Made by a program: the position numbers and the translations under genes. A stretch of 64,000 nt of DNA from Solirubrobacterales bacterium. Its GTDB lineage: Bacteria > Actinomycetota > Thermoleophilia > Solirubrobacterales > Solirubrobacteraceae. This document shows positions 31,452-39,964 of this stretch, one piece after another. The stretch covers positions 1-64,000 of the forward strand of contig PLFX01000054.1 in NCBI GenBank assembly GCA_003138355.1. Direction: 5' to 3'. The first letter of the stretch is position 1. Every line of letters begins with the position of its first letter. The notes under the pieces are model-generated. The model ran no database searches. It was given only the letters and a program-made list of their open reading frames with translations, and was not told the origin of the DNA.

Positions 31452-33020
31452 ATGCGCCCATTCCTTCGCGCGCCGCTGCTCGCTGGCGTGCGCGGCCGTC
31501 TACTCGCGCCGGCGCTCGCAGCGGTCCTTGCCGCGGTCGCCGTCCTCACGCATGCGAGCGGGGGCGATCTCGCAGCGGCGACCTACCGCATCGACCTCTT
31601 CCGACAGGTCGGTCTCGCACTGTGGGATTCGAACTGGTACGCCGGCCACTGGACGCTCGATTACTCGCTGCTGTTCGCTCCGATCGGCGCCACGCTCGGG
31701 GTCGCCGCGACCAACATCCTCTGTGCGACGGTTGCCGCCTGGGCCTTCGACCGTCTCGTCGCGCCGCGCTTCGGCACGCTCGGGCACGCGGCGGCCGTGC
31801 TGTTTGCGGCCGGCACGATCGTCCAGGTCGCGGTTGGGCGCGTCCCTTATTTGCTCGGCGGGACGCTCGCGCTCCTCGCGTTGCTCGTCGCGATGCGCCG
31901 CCTCTGGCCGCTTGCCGTGCCGCTCGCGTTGGCCGCCGCACTCGCGAGCCCGCTCGCGGGCGCCTTCCTTGCGCTCGCGGCAGCTACCTGGTTCCTCGCT
32001 GATCTGCCGCGCGTCAATTGGCGGGCGGTGCTGCTCGGTGCGGCCGCCGTGCTTCCGGTCATCGTGCTCGAGGCGCTCTTCCCAGGGCAGGGCACGATGC
32101 CTTTCGCGACGCTCGACTTCATCGACATGGCCGCCCCGGTGGCGATCGTGCTCGTGTTGAGCGACCAGCGCGAGCTGCGGATCGGCGCGGGGCTGTACGC
32201 GCTCGCAGTGCTTGCCGCGTACGTGATACCGAGCTCGCTCGGCGTGAATGTCGTGCGTCTTGCGACCAGCGTCGGCCTCTCCGTGCTCGCGCTGCTCGTA
32301 CCGGCGCTGGTTCGCCCGCGCCGTCATGCGTGGGCGGTGCGGACGCTCTTCCTCGCCGCCGTCGTCTCACTCGCCCTCGGCGAGTGGGTACCCGCGGGCG
32401 GCGCGCTACTCGGCTCGCCGAACCCCGAGGCTTCGGCCGGCTACTTCAAACCGCTCATGTCCTATCTCGTGGCGCACGACAACCCGCTCGGGCGAATCGA
32501 GGTGGTACCGACCGCAACGCACTGGGAGTCCGTGTACGTCGCGCTGCGCCTGCCGCTGGCGCGCGGCTGGGAGCGCCAACTCGACACGCAAGATAACCCG
32601 ATCTTCTACGTTCCGGGTCGTTTGAACGCGCGCAGCTATCACGCCTGGCTGGTGGCGAACGGTGTGCGCTATGTCGCGCTTGCGAACGCGCCGCTCGACT
32701 ACATCGCCGGGCCGGAGAAGGCTCTGCTTCGCGGGCGCCACGTGCCGGGCTTGCGGCTCGTTTGGAGCGACCGCAACTGGAGCGTTTGGTCCGTGGCGGG
32801 GGCCGCCGGCATCGTCAGCGGCCCCGGGAGGCTCGTCAGCGAGCGCGGCCAGCAACTCGTTCTCGACGCGCGGCGCGCCGGCGCGCTACTCGTACGCGTT
32901 CACTTCAGCTCCGGCTGGGTCGTACAGGCGGGCGCCGCGTCACTGCGCAAGAGCGCCGGGGGCTGGTTGCGCGTGGACGTCCGCAGGCCGGGCCGCGTCG
33001 CGCTGTCGGTCAGCGTCTGA
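31452..33020 (+). CDS. Polytopic membrane protein with C-terminal extracytoplasmic domain, unknown
   Basis: The frame is open further up, but the upstream part overlaps the reductase remnant; the ATG at 31452 gives a 522-residue protein. Residues about 15-345 form roughly ten membrane helices; a first loop has DLFRQVGLALWDSNWYAGHWTLDYS, reminiscent of GT-C glycosyltransferase loops (Asp and aromatic residues after helix 1). The last 165 residues are soluble, probably outside the membrane. I do not recognise the family; an envelope-glycan or pilus-modification role is possible. The last 81 nt overlap the convergent RNase D gene. Confidence 0.68.
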   Translation: MRPFLRAPLLAGVRGRLLAPALAAVLAAVAVLTHASGGDLAAATYRIDLFRQVGLALWDSNWYAGHWTLDYSLLFAPIGATLGVAATNILCATVAAWAFDRLVAPRFGTLGHAAAVLFAAGTIVQVAVGRVPYLLGGTLALLALLVAMRRLWPLAVPLALAAALASPLAGAFLALAAATWFLADLPRVNWRAVLLGAAAVLPVIVLEALFPGQGTMPFATLDFIDMAAPVAIVLVLSDQRELRIGAGLYALAVLAAYVIPSSLGVNVVRLATSVGLSVLALLVPALVRPRRHAWAVRTLFLAAVVSLALGEWVPAGGALLGSPNPEASAGYFKPLMSYLVAHDNPLGRIEVVPTATHWESVYVALRLPLARGWERQLDTQDNPIFYVPGRLNARSYHAWLVANGVRYVALANAPLDYIAGPEKALLRGRHVPGLRLVWSDRNWSVWSVAGAAGIVSGPGRLVSERGQQLVLDARRAGALLVRVHFSSGWVVQAGAASLRKSAGGWLRVDVRRPGRVALSVSV

Positions 33021-34166
33021 GATCTCGAGAGCGCCGTCTGTGCCTAGGCGCAGCACGCGTTCCCCGCGCAGCAGCGCAAGTAACTCCTCGCCGACGAGCT
33101 CGCGCCGCCAGCCGGTAAGCGTCCTCACCTCGCGCATCGGCTTGCTAAGGCGCGCTCGCACGACGATCGCGGCGAGGTCGGCGCGCGCTGCGATCAGCTC
33201 GTAAGCGAGCCCGGCCTCGAGCGCGCGTGCGCGCACGAGCGCCTCGCAGAGCGCGATCTGCGGCCCGTCAGTCGGGGCGCTCGGCTCGGGTTCTCGCTCC
33301 TCAACTGGAATCCCGGGCTGGCAGGCACCATCGGCGATCGCGGCCAATAGATCAACGCCCCGCCGGCGCATGTTGCCCGGATTGACGCCGCGGATCTGCT
33401 CGAGCTGCTCGGGGCTGCGCGGTGCGCGCTTCGCGAGCTCGACGATTGCGATGTCGCTCAGCACGGTTGCGATCGGGCGGTTCTGCTGCTCGGCGACCTG
33501 CTCGCGGTAGCGTACGAGCGCGCGGGCGATCGCGCGCGCTCTCGGGCTCAATGAGTTGATCCGTGGCAGCCGGCCGAAGAGCAGCTCGGGGTCACGGACG
33601 TCGCTCGACTGCTCCAGCGGACGGCACTCCTCGAGCGCCCACTCGAGCCGACCCGAGCGAGCGAGGCGTCGCTCGAGCTCGGAGGCCATCTCGAGCAGGT
33701 GAAGGACGTCCTCGCGCGCATATGCGAGCTGCTCGGCGTTGAGCGGTCGCCGATCCCAGCGCGTGTAGCTCGCGCTCTTCTGCACACGCACGCCGAGCAG
33801 CTCGCGCAGCAGCGTGTCGTAGGCGGCCTGGGCGCTCAAGCCGGCGAAGCCGGCCGCGATCTGCGTATCGAAGACGTTCGTCACCTCGGTCTGCGCAGCG
33901 CGCCGGAGCAGGGCGATGTCCTGGCGCCCGGCGTGGACGACGACACGCACGCCGGGGTCGGCCAGCACGGCTGCGAGCGCGCTGAGATCGAGTCGCTCGT
34001 CGAGCGCGTCGACGACGAGAACCTCGAGCCCGGCAGCGTCGGAGACGACGAGCTGGATCAGGCAGAGGAGCGTCCTGTAGCGCCCTTCGCCGACGAACTC
34101 GGTGTCGAGGCCGAGGCGTCCGCAGGCTTTCGCGCGCCCCGCGAAGGCTGCGAGCGCGTCGCTCAC
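32940..34166 (-). CDS. rnd: Ribonuclease D
   Basis: 408 residues. The DEDDy 3'-5' exonuclease has Exo I LDTEFVGEGRY, Exo II VVVHAGRQDIALL and Exo III QLAYAREDVLHLLEM with the Tyr-x3-Asp end. Two HRDC-like helical domains follow (about 205-290 and 310-385). It trims the 3' ends of tRNAs and other stable RNAs. The start is GTG at 34166, 66 bp after the response regulator's stop on the same strand. The 3' end runs 81 nt into the convergent membrane-protein gene. Confidence 0.9.
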   Translation of the reverse strand: MSDALAAFAGRAKACGRLGLDTEFVGEGRYRTLLCLIQLVVSDAAGLEVLVVDALDERLDLSALAAVLADPGVRVVVHAGRQDIALLRRAAQTEVTNVFDTQIAAGFAGLSAQAAYDTLLRELLGVRVQKSASYTRWDRRPLNAEQLAYAREDVLHLLEMASELERRLARSGRLEWALEECRPLEQSSDVRDPELLFGRLPRINSLSPRARAIARALVRYREQVAEQQNRPIATVLSDIAIVELAKRAPRSPEQLEQIRGVNPGNMRRRGVDLLAAIADGACQPGIPVEEREPEPSAPTDGPQIALCEALVRARALEAGLAYELIAARADLAAIVVRARLSKPMREVRTLTGWRRELVGEELLALLRGERVLRLGTDGALEISDADRQRDAARPADVHAQPAPGALAQ

Positions 34167-34232
34167 GCGAACACCAGCCCCAGCTCGCCAGTGGCGCCGC
34201 TGCCGCGCCCGAACGCGACGCTTTCTCGGCTC

Positions 34233-34940
34233 TCAGACCTCGGCAAAGCGATAGCCCGCGCCGCGGACGGTGAGGATCAAACGCGGGTTCTCCGGCGTCG
34301 TCTCGAGCTTCTCGCGCAGGTGACGGATGTGCACGTCGATCGCTCGCGGATCGCGAAACGCCGAGTCGCCCCAGATCGTCCGCAGCAGCTCCTGGCGGTT
34401 GAACAGGTGCCCCGGCTCGCTCATCAAGCAGGCGAGCAGCTCGAACTCGGAGAACGTGAGGCGCACGTTCTCCCCGCGCACCGTCACGTCGCGTTGGACT
34501 CGGTCGAGCGTGACGCCGCCGATCGAGAGTTGCTCGTTACCCGGGTGACGCGGCCCCGAGCGGCGTAGAACCGCGCGGATACGGCTGCGTAGCTCGGCAA
34601 GGCCAAACGGCTTTGTCACGTAGTCGTCGGCGCCGGCCTCGAGCCCCTGTACCGCATCCGCTTCGCTGTCGAGCGCGGTGAGCATGATGATCGGAACCAT
34701 GTTGCGCTGTGCGCGCAGCGTGCGGCACACGTCGTAGCCGTTCGGGCCAGGACCCAGCGCGACGTCGAGCAGGACAACGTCGAATGCGTCGCTCGACGCG
34801 CGTTCGATCGCCGCGGCCCCGTCGGCTACGGCGCTGACGCTGTGACCCTCGCGGCTGAACGAGTGCGTTAGCGTGTCGCGCAGCGAGCTCTCGTCGTCGA
34901 CGACGAGGATCGACAGCGCTGGTGTTGTCGGCGCCTGCAC
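34233..34940 (-). CDS. OmpR-family response regulator (orphan)
   Basis: 235 residues from the GTG at 34940, directly after the stop of the glycosyltransferase gene; an open extension upstream lies inside that gene. The receiver domain has the acidic pair in VVDDE (D15/D16), phosphoacceptor D59 in VVLLDVALG, and Lys in VTKPFG. The DNA-binding winged helix begins about residue 140 with DRVQRDVTVRGENVRLTFSEFELLA and ends RGAGYRFAEV. No histidine kinase lies beside it. It may be co-transcribed with the GT39-like gene. Confidence 0.9.
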   Translation of the reverse strand: MQAPTTPALSILVVDDESSLRDTLTHSFSREGHSVSAVADGAAAIERASSDAFDVVLLDVALGPGPNGYDVCRTLRAQRNMVPIIMLTALDSEADAVQGLEAGADDYVTKPFGLAELRSRIRAVLRRSGPRHPGNEQLSIGGVTLDRVQRDVTVRGENVRLTFSEFELLACLMSEPGHLFNRQELLRTIWGDSAFRDPRAIDVHIRHLREKLETTPENPRLILTVRGAGYRFAEV

Positions 34941-34941
34941 G

Positions 34942-36750
34942 CTACTGACGGTAGCGCCTTGGCAGGTAGTAGAGGACCTCGCTTCGCGCCAGCCCGATCT
35001 GTGCCGACACGTCGACGCCGTGCGCGCGAACCCAAGCCGCACCGGGCGAGCAGCGCGGCAGCTCGAGCTTGTCCCTCGGCACGCACGGTCCGCCGATGTA
35101 GGCGAAGCGCACGGCCCCGTCGCCCACGAGCTGGGCGAGCCGGTTCACCGGCAGGAGCTCGTGCTGGTTGTATGAGGTGAGCGAGAGGATCGGGCGCTGC
35201 TCGTGGATGATCAGATCGCCGACCGAGCTCGGATCGGCAACGACGAACTCGTAACGCGCGCCGGCGCGACGGGCGGCTATGTAGCGCGAGATCGCGTCGA
35301 CCTCGCGGGCTGAGATCACCCCGGTGTTGCCACTGTCGTACTCGTGATCCTGAACGAGTCCGACAGCGATTCGCACCGGCAGGGCGAGTGCGGTGACGCA
35401 GAGCGCTGCACCGACGAGCCGTCGCTGCGCCGGCAAGCCGGGTAGGAAGGCCGCCGCGATCGCCGCAGCCGCCGCGAGCAGCGTCAGAACCGCCGCCGGA
35501 CTCGAGCCACCGAGCAGCCAGACCGCGTAGCCCGCGAACGCGACGCTCGCGAGCACCGCGATCTCGCGTCGCTTGCCGATCGCCCATGCCAGGCCGATCC
35601 CGGCGCTTGCCGCCACGGCCGGCGTGAATGCCTCGGCGTAGCGTGGATGCAGGCGTGCCATCGCGCTGAAGAGGACAAAGCCGGTCGCGAGCCAGCCGAG
35701 CAGGCCCGCCGCGAGCGCGCGCTGCGTGCTCTGGTCTGGGCCACGGGCCCGAGAAAGTCCAACTAGCGCGGGAATGCCGAGCAGGACCGATCCGAGCAGG
35801 ACGAAGCCGATGCGAAGACCGGAGAGCGGATCGTCGTGCAGGAACAGGCGCAGCGGACCCGGCGATGCGATCGCGACCTGCGCTCGTGCCGCCTCGCTGT
35901 TGTTGGCGGGCTTGAGCACGGCAGCGCCCTGCGCGTTCAGCAGCCCCTGCGTCGCCGCGCCAAATACGCGGTCATAGCCGTTGTAGACGAAAGTCGCGTC
36001 CCACGCGCTTCCGTTCGTCGAGCCGATCGCGTAGGGACGCTCCGAGCTTGGGAAGAAGAGCGTCACGGTCAGCCAGGCGAGCGAGACGACGATGAAGGTG
36101 GCGCTCGCGGCGGCGATGACGCGCGCGCGGCGCGCTCGTAGCGCCAACAAGGTCATCAGCGCGAGCGCGGGCACGCAGACCAAGCCCTGGAAGACCTTCA
36201 CGTTGAACGCGAGGCCGAGGCTTGCTGCGGCGAGGTAGAGCCAGCGCTCCTGTCGGGAGAGCGCGAAGCGGACGAGCAGCCAGAGCGCCACGACATTGAG
36301 GAACATCGCGACGCTGTCCATCGTGTCGCTGCGCGAGCTGAGCACGGCGATCGGCAGGACAGCCAGCATCAGACCGCTCAACAGGCCCGGGAGTTGCCCA
36401 AGCACCCGCCGGACGGCGTCATACAGCAGGGGTACGGCGGCTGTCCCGCATAGCGCCGGCGGCAGCTTCAACGCGACCGGCCCGAAGCCGACGACCTGGG
36501 TCGATATGACCTGTAGCCAAACGTCGAGCGGTGGCTTGTCGATCGCGATCGTGCCCCCCGGCTCATAGGCGCCGAAGAAGAAGTTGTGCGCCGAGACGGC
36601 CATGCTGCGCACCGCCGCGTCATAGAACGGGTCATCCGGCACACCGCCCAGGGAGGCGAGTCGCAGGCCGGCCGCGAGCAGAGTTATCAGCCCGATCGCA
36701 ACCAGCTCGTAAGGCGGCCGCGACCCTCTTTCTGTCGGCGAAGCGGCCAC
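34942..36750 (-). CDS. GT39/ArnT-like membrane glycosyltransferase
   Basis: 602 residues with about 12 membrane helices. The first extracytoplasmic loop carries PDDPFYDAAVRSMAV, whose Asp-Asp is the GT-C catalytic feature, and IDKPPLDVWLQV, matching PMT_2/ArnT-type enzymes that use polyprenyl-phosphate sugars. A soluble C-terminal part of about 130 residues lies outside the membrane (EVDAISRYIAARR, LTSYNQHELLPVN). It probably adds a sugar to a protein, lipid or wall polymer. The location inside the pilus locus makes pilin or envelope glycosylation thinkable, but unproven. Confidence 0.82.
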   Translation of the reverse strand: MAASPTERGSRPPYELVAIGLITLLAAGLRLASLGGVPDDPFYDAAVRSMAVSAHNFFFGAYEPGGTIAIDKPPLDVWLQVISTQVVGFGPVALKLPPALCGTAAVPLLYDAVRRVLGQLPGLLSGLMLAVLPIAVLSSRSDTMDSVAMFLNVVALWLLVRFALSRQERWLYLAAASLGLAFNVKVFQGLVCVPALALMTLLALRARRARVIAAASATFIVVSLAWLTVTLFFPSSERPYAIGSTNGSAWDATFVYNGYDRVFGAATQGLLNAQGAAVLKPANNSEAARAQVAIASPGPLRLFLHDDPLSGLRIGFVLLGSVLLGIPALVGLSRARGPDQSTQRALAAGLLGWLATGFVLFSAMARLHPRYAEAFTPAVAASAGIGLAWAIGKRREIAVLASVAFAGYAVWLLGGSSPAAVLTLLAAAAAIAAAFLPGLPAQRRLVGAALCVTALALPVRIAVGLVQDHEYDSGNTGVISAREVDAISRYIAARRAGARYEFVVADPSSVGDLIIHEQRPILSLTSYNQHELLPVNRLAQLVGDGAVRFAYIGGPCVPRDKLELPRCSPGAAWVRAHGVDVSAQIGLARSEVLYYLPRRYRQ

Positions 36751-36753
36751 GGG

Positions 36754-36784
36754 TTGGCAATCATCGCATCGCAGCCAATACTCT
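36754..36784 (+). promoter_or_regulatory. Possible promoter TTGGCA - 19 nt - TACTCT
   Basis: TTGGCA (36754-36759) and TACTCT (36779-36784) precede the ATG at 36795 by 10 nt; the spacer is slightly long. It lies in the divergent gap with the GT39-like gene. Confidence 0.4.
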
Positions 36785-36794
36785 CGGGCCCGCG

Positions 36795-36983
36795 ATGAGC
36801 GAACGCGAAGCCCCGCAGCCTCCAGCGCCGTGCACTGCGTGCCGCGGCAGCGGCAGCGTCATCTCCAACCTCGGTGGCAGCCCGCAGACCGTGAGCTGCC
36901 CGTGGTGCGATGGCGGCGGCGTCTACCTCGCGAACCACGACGCGCAGGAGCGCTGGCGCGAGCAGCAGACCGAGCAGTCGTAG
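36795..36983 (+). CDS. Zinc-ribbon miniprotein with DnaJ-type CxxCxGxG motifs
   Basis: 62 residues with two motifs, CTACRGSG (C13, C16) and CPWCDGGG (C35, C38), the pattern of DnaJ zinc centres and of many rubredoxin-like zinc ribbons. The four cysteines would bind one zinc. The middle has a GGSPQTVSC hairpin and the tail is a charged helix. It begins 10 nt after a -10-like box with no ribosome site. It lies directly upstream of the pilin pair, so a link to the pilus is possible; function unknown. Confidence 0.72.
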   Translation: MSEREAPQPPAPCTACRGSGSVISNLGGSPQTVSCPWCDGGGVYLANHDAQERWREQQTEQS

Positions 36984-37129
36984 GCGAATCGCCTACTGCA
37001 CCACCCGCTGCGGATGCGTCCAACTGCAACGTGGACGCTCAAGGATCGCGAGACGCCGCCGATAGATGACACGGAAGGCCAGCCACGGCGCTGGCGCCGT
37101 ACATCAACAAATAGATCCTAGGAGGATCA

Positions 37130-37678
37130 ATGCTGTACAAGTTGCGCCAGCGCGCACAAGACGAGCGAGGGTTCACCCTCATCGAACTGCTCGTCGTGAT
37201 TCTGATCATCGGCATTCTTGCCGCAATCGCAATTCCGTCGTTCCTCAACCAGACGACCAAGGCCTATGACGCGTCGGCGAAGGAGCTTGCGCGTACCGCT
37301 CAGACCACAGCACTCACGCTGGGTACTGACAACGGTGGTTCGTACACGACGATCGGATCGGCGTGCGGCGCCGGTGCCGGCGCCCTGAACACCTACGAGT
37401 CGACCCTGTTCACCTCGACAGCTACGGCCGGCAGCAATGCCTGGCTCCAATGCGCGACCGGCAGCGGGACGACATTTGTTGTCACGTCGCAGGCCAATAA
37501 CACCCTCACGCAGTACTCGATCCAGGACATCAATGGCGCGGTTTCGCGTTACTGCGGCCCCGCCGCCGGTAACCCCGAAAACGCAACTGCCTGGACGGCG
37601 CCGACGGCGGGCGCCACGGTCAGCACCGCCCCCGCCGCTGCCTTCACGAACGGCGGCTGCGTCAACGGCAAGTGGTAG
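37130..37678 (+). CDS. pilA: Type IV pilin (major-pilin-like), copy 1
   Basis: 182 residues. A 14-residue basic leader ending in Gly is followed by FTLIELLVVILIIGILAAIAIP, the class III signal: cleavage by PilD before Phe, Glu at +5 and a hydrophobic helix. The globular part is Thr/Ser/Ala-rich with three cysteines (two near residues 82 and 103-104, one near the end), so one disulfide loop is likely. A strong AGGAGG lies 4 nt before the ATG. The leader contains a GCCAGC/GCTGGC hairpin. A strong terminator follows. It differs from copy 2 at roughly a dozen positions. Confidence 0.93.
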   Translation: MLYKLRQRAQDERGFTLIELLVVILIIGILAAIAIPSFLNQTTKAYDASAKELARTAQTTALTLGTDNGGSYTTIGSACGAGAGALNTYESTLFTSTATAGSNAWLQCATGSGTTFVVTSQANNTLTQYSIQDINGAVSRYCGPAAGNPENATAWTAPTAGATVSTAPAAAFTNGGCVNGKW

Positions 37679-37706
37679 CAGAACAACTGCCAGTTTGATT
37701 ATCAGC

Positions 37707-37735
37707 GGGGCGGCCGATCTGGCCGCCCCGCCTTG
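37707..37735 (+). terminator. Terminator after pilin copy 1
   Basis: GGGGCGGCC pairs with GGCCGCCCC around GATCT and is followed by GCCTTGTTT. It should isolate pilin copy 1 as its own strong transcript. Confidence 0.75.
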
Positions 37736-37903
37736 TTTCCGCTCCCACGGGGAAGCGTCCTGCGGGAGCGTCTGGCGTAGGCGAACTGCCGACGGCGCCC
37801 CGTCGTGGACGCTCAAGGATCGCGAGACGCCGCCGATAGATGACACGGAAGGCCAGCGACGGCGCTGGCGCCGTACATCAACAAATAGATCCTAGGAGGA
37901 TCA

Positions 37904-38452
37904 ATGCTGTACAAGTTGCGCCGGCGCGCACAAGACGAGCGAGGGTTCACTCTCATCGAACTGCTCGTCGTGATTCTGATCATCGGCATTCTTGCCGCAA
38001 TCGCAATTCCGTCGTTCCTCAGCCAGACGTCCAAGGCCTATGACGCGTCGGCGAAAGAGCTTGCGCGTACCGCCCAGACAACGGCATTCACGCTGGGTAC
38101 TGACAACGGTGGTTCGTACACGACGATCGGATCGGCGTGCGGCGCCGGTGCCGGCGTCCTCAACACCTACGAGTCGACGCTGTCCACCTCGACAGCTACG
38201 GCCGGTAGCAATGCCTGGCTTGCTTGCGCGACCGGCAGCGGGACGACATTTGTTGTCACGTCGCAGGCCAATAACACCCTCACGCAGTACTCGATCCAGG
38301 ACATCAATGGCGCGGTTTCGCGTTACTGCGGCCCCGCCGCCGGTAACCCCGAAAACGCAACTGCCTGGACGGCGCCGACGGCGAGCGCCACGGTCAGCAG
38401 CGCCCCCGACGCTGCCTTCACGTACGGCGGCTGCGTCAAGGGCAAGTGGTAG
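37904..38452 (+). CDS. pilA: Type IV pilin, copy 2 (tandem duplicate)
   Basis: 182 residues, nearly identical to copy 1 in the leader, helix and central domain. Substitutions cluster in the exposed part (for example Leu to Phe and Phe to Ser in the middle, and a changed terminus ending TYGGCVKGKW instead of TNGGCVNGKW), compatible with surface variation. The 5' region with its hairpin and AGGAGG is duplicated too, so both copies should be similarly expressed. The following hairpin is weaker than after copy 1, allowing read-through into pilD. Confidence 0.93.
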   Translation: MLYKLRRRAQDERGFTLIELLVVILIIGILAAIAIPSFLSQTSKAYDASAKELARTAQTTAFTLGTDNGGSYTTIGSACGAGAGVLNTYESTLSTSTATAGSNAWLACATGSGTTFVVTSQANNTLTQYSIQDINGAVSRYCGPAAGNPENATAWTAPTASATVSSAPDAAFTYGGCVKGKW

Positions 38453-38473
38453 CCCAGGTTTGATCATCGGCGG

Positions 38474-38492
38474 GGCGGCCGATCGGGCCGCC
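38474..38492 (+). terminator. Weak hairpin between pilin copy 2 and pilD
   Basis: GGCGGCC pairs with GGCCGCC around GATCG, with no T run. It is the eroded counterpart of the copy-1 terminator and may act as an attenuator. Confidence 0.4.
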
Positions 38493-38515
38493 TGTGCCCT
38501 GGACACCGGTAGCCA

Positions 38516-39280
38516 ATGACCGCCAGCACGCAGTATGTACTCTTCGCCGGCGTCGTCGGCGCGGTGCTCGGGTCCTTCCTCAACGTTGTCGTCTACCGGC
38601 TGCCGCGTGGTGAGTCGCTCGTAAAGCCGCGGTCGCATTGCACCGCGTGCGGGGCGAGTGTCAAGACCTACGACAACGTGCCGGTTCTAGCCTGGCTGTG
38701 GCTGCGCGGCCGCTGTCGCGCGTGTCGCGCCGCGATTTCCGGGCGCTACCCGCTCGTCGAGTTGGCGACCGGAGCCCTTTGCGCTGCCGTCGTCGCAACA
38801 CGCTCCTCGGCGGCTGGGCTCACGCTCGGTCTGCTGCTGGTGCTCGTCGTCGTCCCGGTCGCACTGATCGACTACGACCACCACATCATTCCCAACCGGA
38901 TCACCGCTCCCGCCGCTCTGGCGGCGATCGCGCTCGGCTCAGCACTCAACCCCGCGGGCGAGCCGGAGCGTTTGATCGCCTGTGCCGCCGCCGGGGGCTT
39001 TCTGCTACTCGCACACCTCATCAGCCCGCGTGGCATGGGCATGGGCGACGTCAAGCTCGTGGGCGTGCTCGGACTGCTGCTCGGGCGAAACGTCGCAACG
39101 GCGCTGCTCGTCGCGCTGTGCGCGGCCGTCGTCGTCGGCGTCTTGATGATGGTTCACGCGACGCCGGGCGACCGGCGCAAGACCGGTCTGCCGTTCGGGC
39201 CGTTCCTCGCGCTCGGTGGCCTCGTCGCGCTCTTTGTCGGCTCGGCTCTGATGGGGGTCTATTTGCACCATCTTGCCTGA
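38516..39280 (+). CDS. pilD: Prepilin peptidase / N-methyltransferase
   Basis: 254 residues. GSFLNVVVYRLPRGES opens the methylase part; four cysteines (C42, C45, C67, C70) form the zinc site. The aspartyl-protease motifs are ALIDYDHHIIPN and the GxGD motif GMGMGDVKLVG. About eight membrane helices. It cleaves the class III leaders of the three pilins on either side and methylates the new N-terminus. It probably gets transcribed by read-through from pilin copy 2. Confidence 0.95.
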   Translation: MTASTQYVLFAGVVGAVLGSFLNVVVYRLPRGESLVKPRSHCTACGASVKTYDNVPVLAWLWLRGRCRACRAAISGRYPLVELATGALCAAVVATRSSAAGLTLGLLLVLVVVPVALIDYDHHIIPNRITAPAALAAIALGSALNPAGEPERLIACAAAGGFLLLAHLISPRGMGMGDVKLVGVLGLLLGRNVATALLVALCAAVVVGVLMMVHATPGDRRKTGLPFGPFLALGGLVALFVGSALMGVYLHHLA

Positions 39281-39352
39281 TTTGCTGGGGCTATCTTTCC
39301 CGCACTGAGAAGGGCCGGTACGGGCCGGCCGTCGCCAGAACGGAGGAAGATC

Positions 39353-39877
39353 GTGGTGCGACGTGTGCGGCAGTGCGTAGTAGGTGATGACGGCTTCACC
39401 ATCATCGAGCTCCTCGTTGTGTGCCTGATCCTCGGAGTCTTGGCAGCTGTTGCGATTCCGTCATTCCTGAATGAGACGGCCAAGGCCTACAACGCCTCGG
39501 CTAAGGAGCTCGCGCGCAGCGCTATGACCACGGCGATGACGGTCGGGACGGATCACCAGGGCCAATACGGAACGATCTCGCCCGCGGACCTTCTCAGCTA
39601 CGAGCAGACACTTTTCACCTCGAGCGCAAGCGCGGGCTACAACGCCTGGGTTGCCTCGGCTAGCGGTAACACCGACAGCTTTGTGATCACCACCGAGGCG
39701 TACAGCACAGGTGTGTTGTTCTCGATTGTCGATGCCAGCGGTACGATCGCGCGTTACTGCGGCAACGCGGGGACCTGGACTCCACCCGCCGTCAACTCGT
39801 CGCCGAACGGCACGGGCGTCGTCGCGGTGACCGTTTCGAGCTACAGCGGCGGCGGCTGTAACCACGGCGCCTGGTAG
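39353..39877 (+). CDS. Type IV pilin-like protein, third copy (divergent)
   Basis: 174 residues. GTG start with GGAGG six nt upstream. A 14-residue leader ends in Gly, then FTIIELLVVCLILGVLAAVAIPSF with Glu at +5, a PilD substrate. The N-terminal helix and the following AKAYNASAKELARSAMTT match copies 1 and 2, but the globular domain is different except for its overall length and a GGGCNHGAW end like theirs. Cys inside the helix is unusual. It may be a minor or alternative pilin. It lies between pilD and pilM, likely in one transcript. Confidence 0.9.
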   Translation: MVRRVRQCVVGDDGFTIIELLVVCLILGVLAAVAIPSFLNETAKAYNASAKELARSAMTTAMTVGTDHQGQYGTISPADLLSYEQTLFTSSASAGYNAWVASASGNTDSFVITTEAYSTGVLFSIVDASGTIARYCGNAGTWTPPAVNSSPNGTGVVAVTVSSYSGGGCNHGAW

Positions 39878-39964
39878 GCGCGCCACGCGCGTTGCGCGGG
39901 CTAAGGTCTCGCCCCACTCCTGTCGATGACACGGCATGGGCACGGTGTCAATCGTGCTCCACAC

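Larger units (their letters stand above)
37030..38452 (+). repeat. 774-bp tandem duplication carrying two pilin genes
   Basis: From 37030 and from 37804 the sequence is nearly identical, including about 100 bp before each ATG, the ribosome site and most of the pilin gene. Both the offset between starts and between leaders is 774 bp. The two tails after the stop codons have diverged. Confidence 0.93.

Noticed and set aside
37000-37130. Possible c-di-GMP or other known riboswitch in the pilin leader
   Set aside because: I could not find the conserved core words of the c-di-GMP-I class; only a small hairpin is supported.
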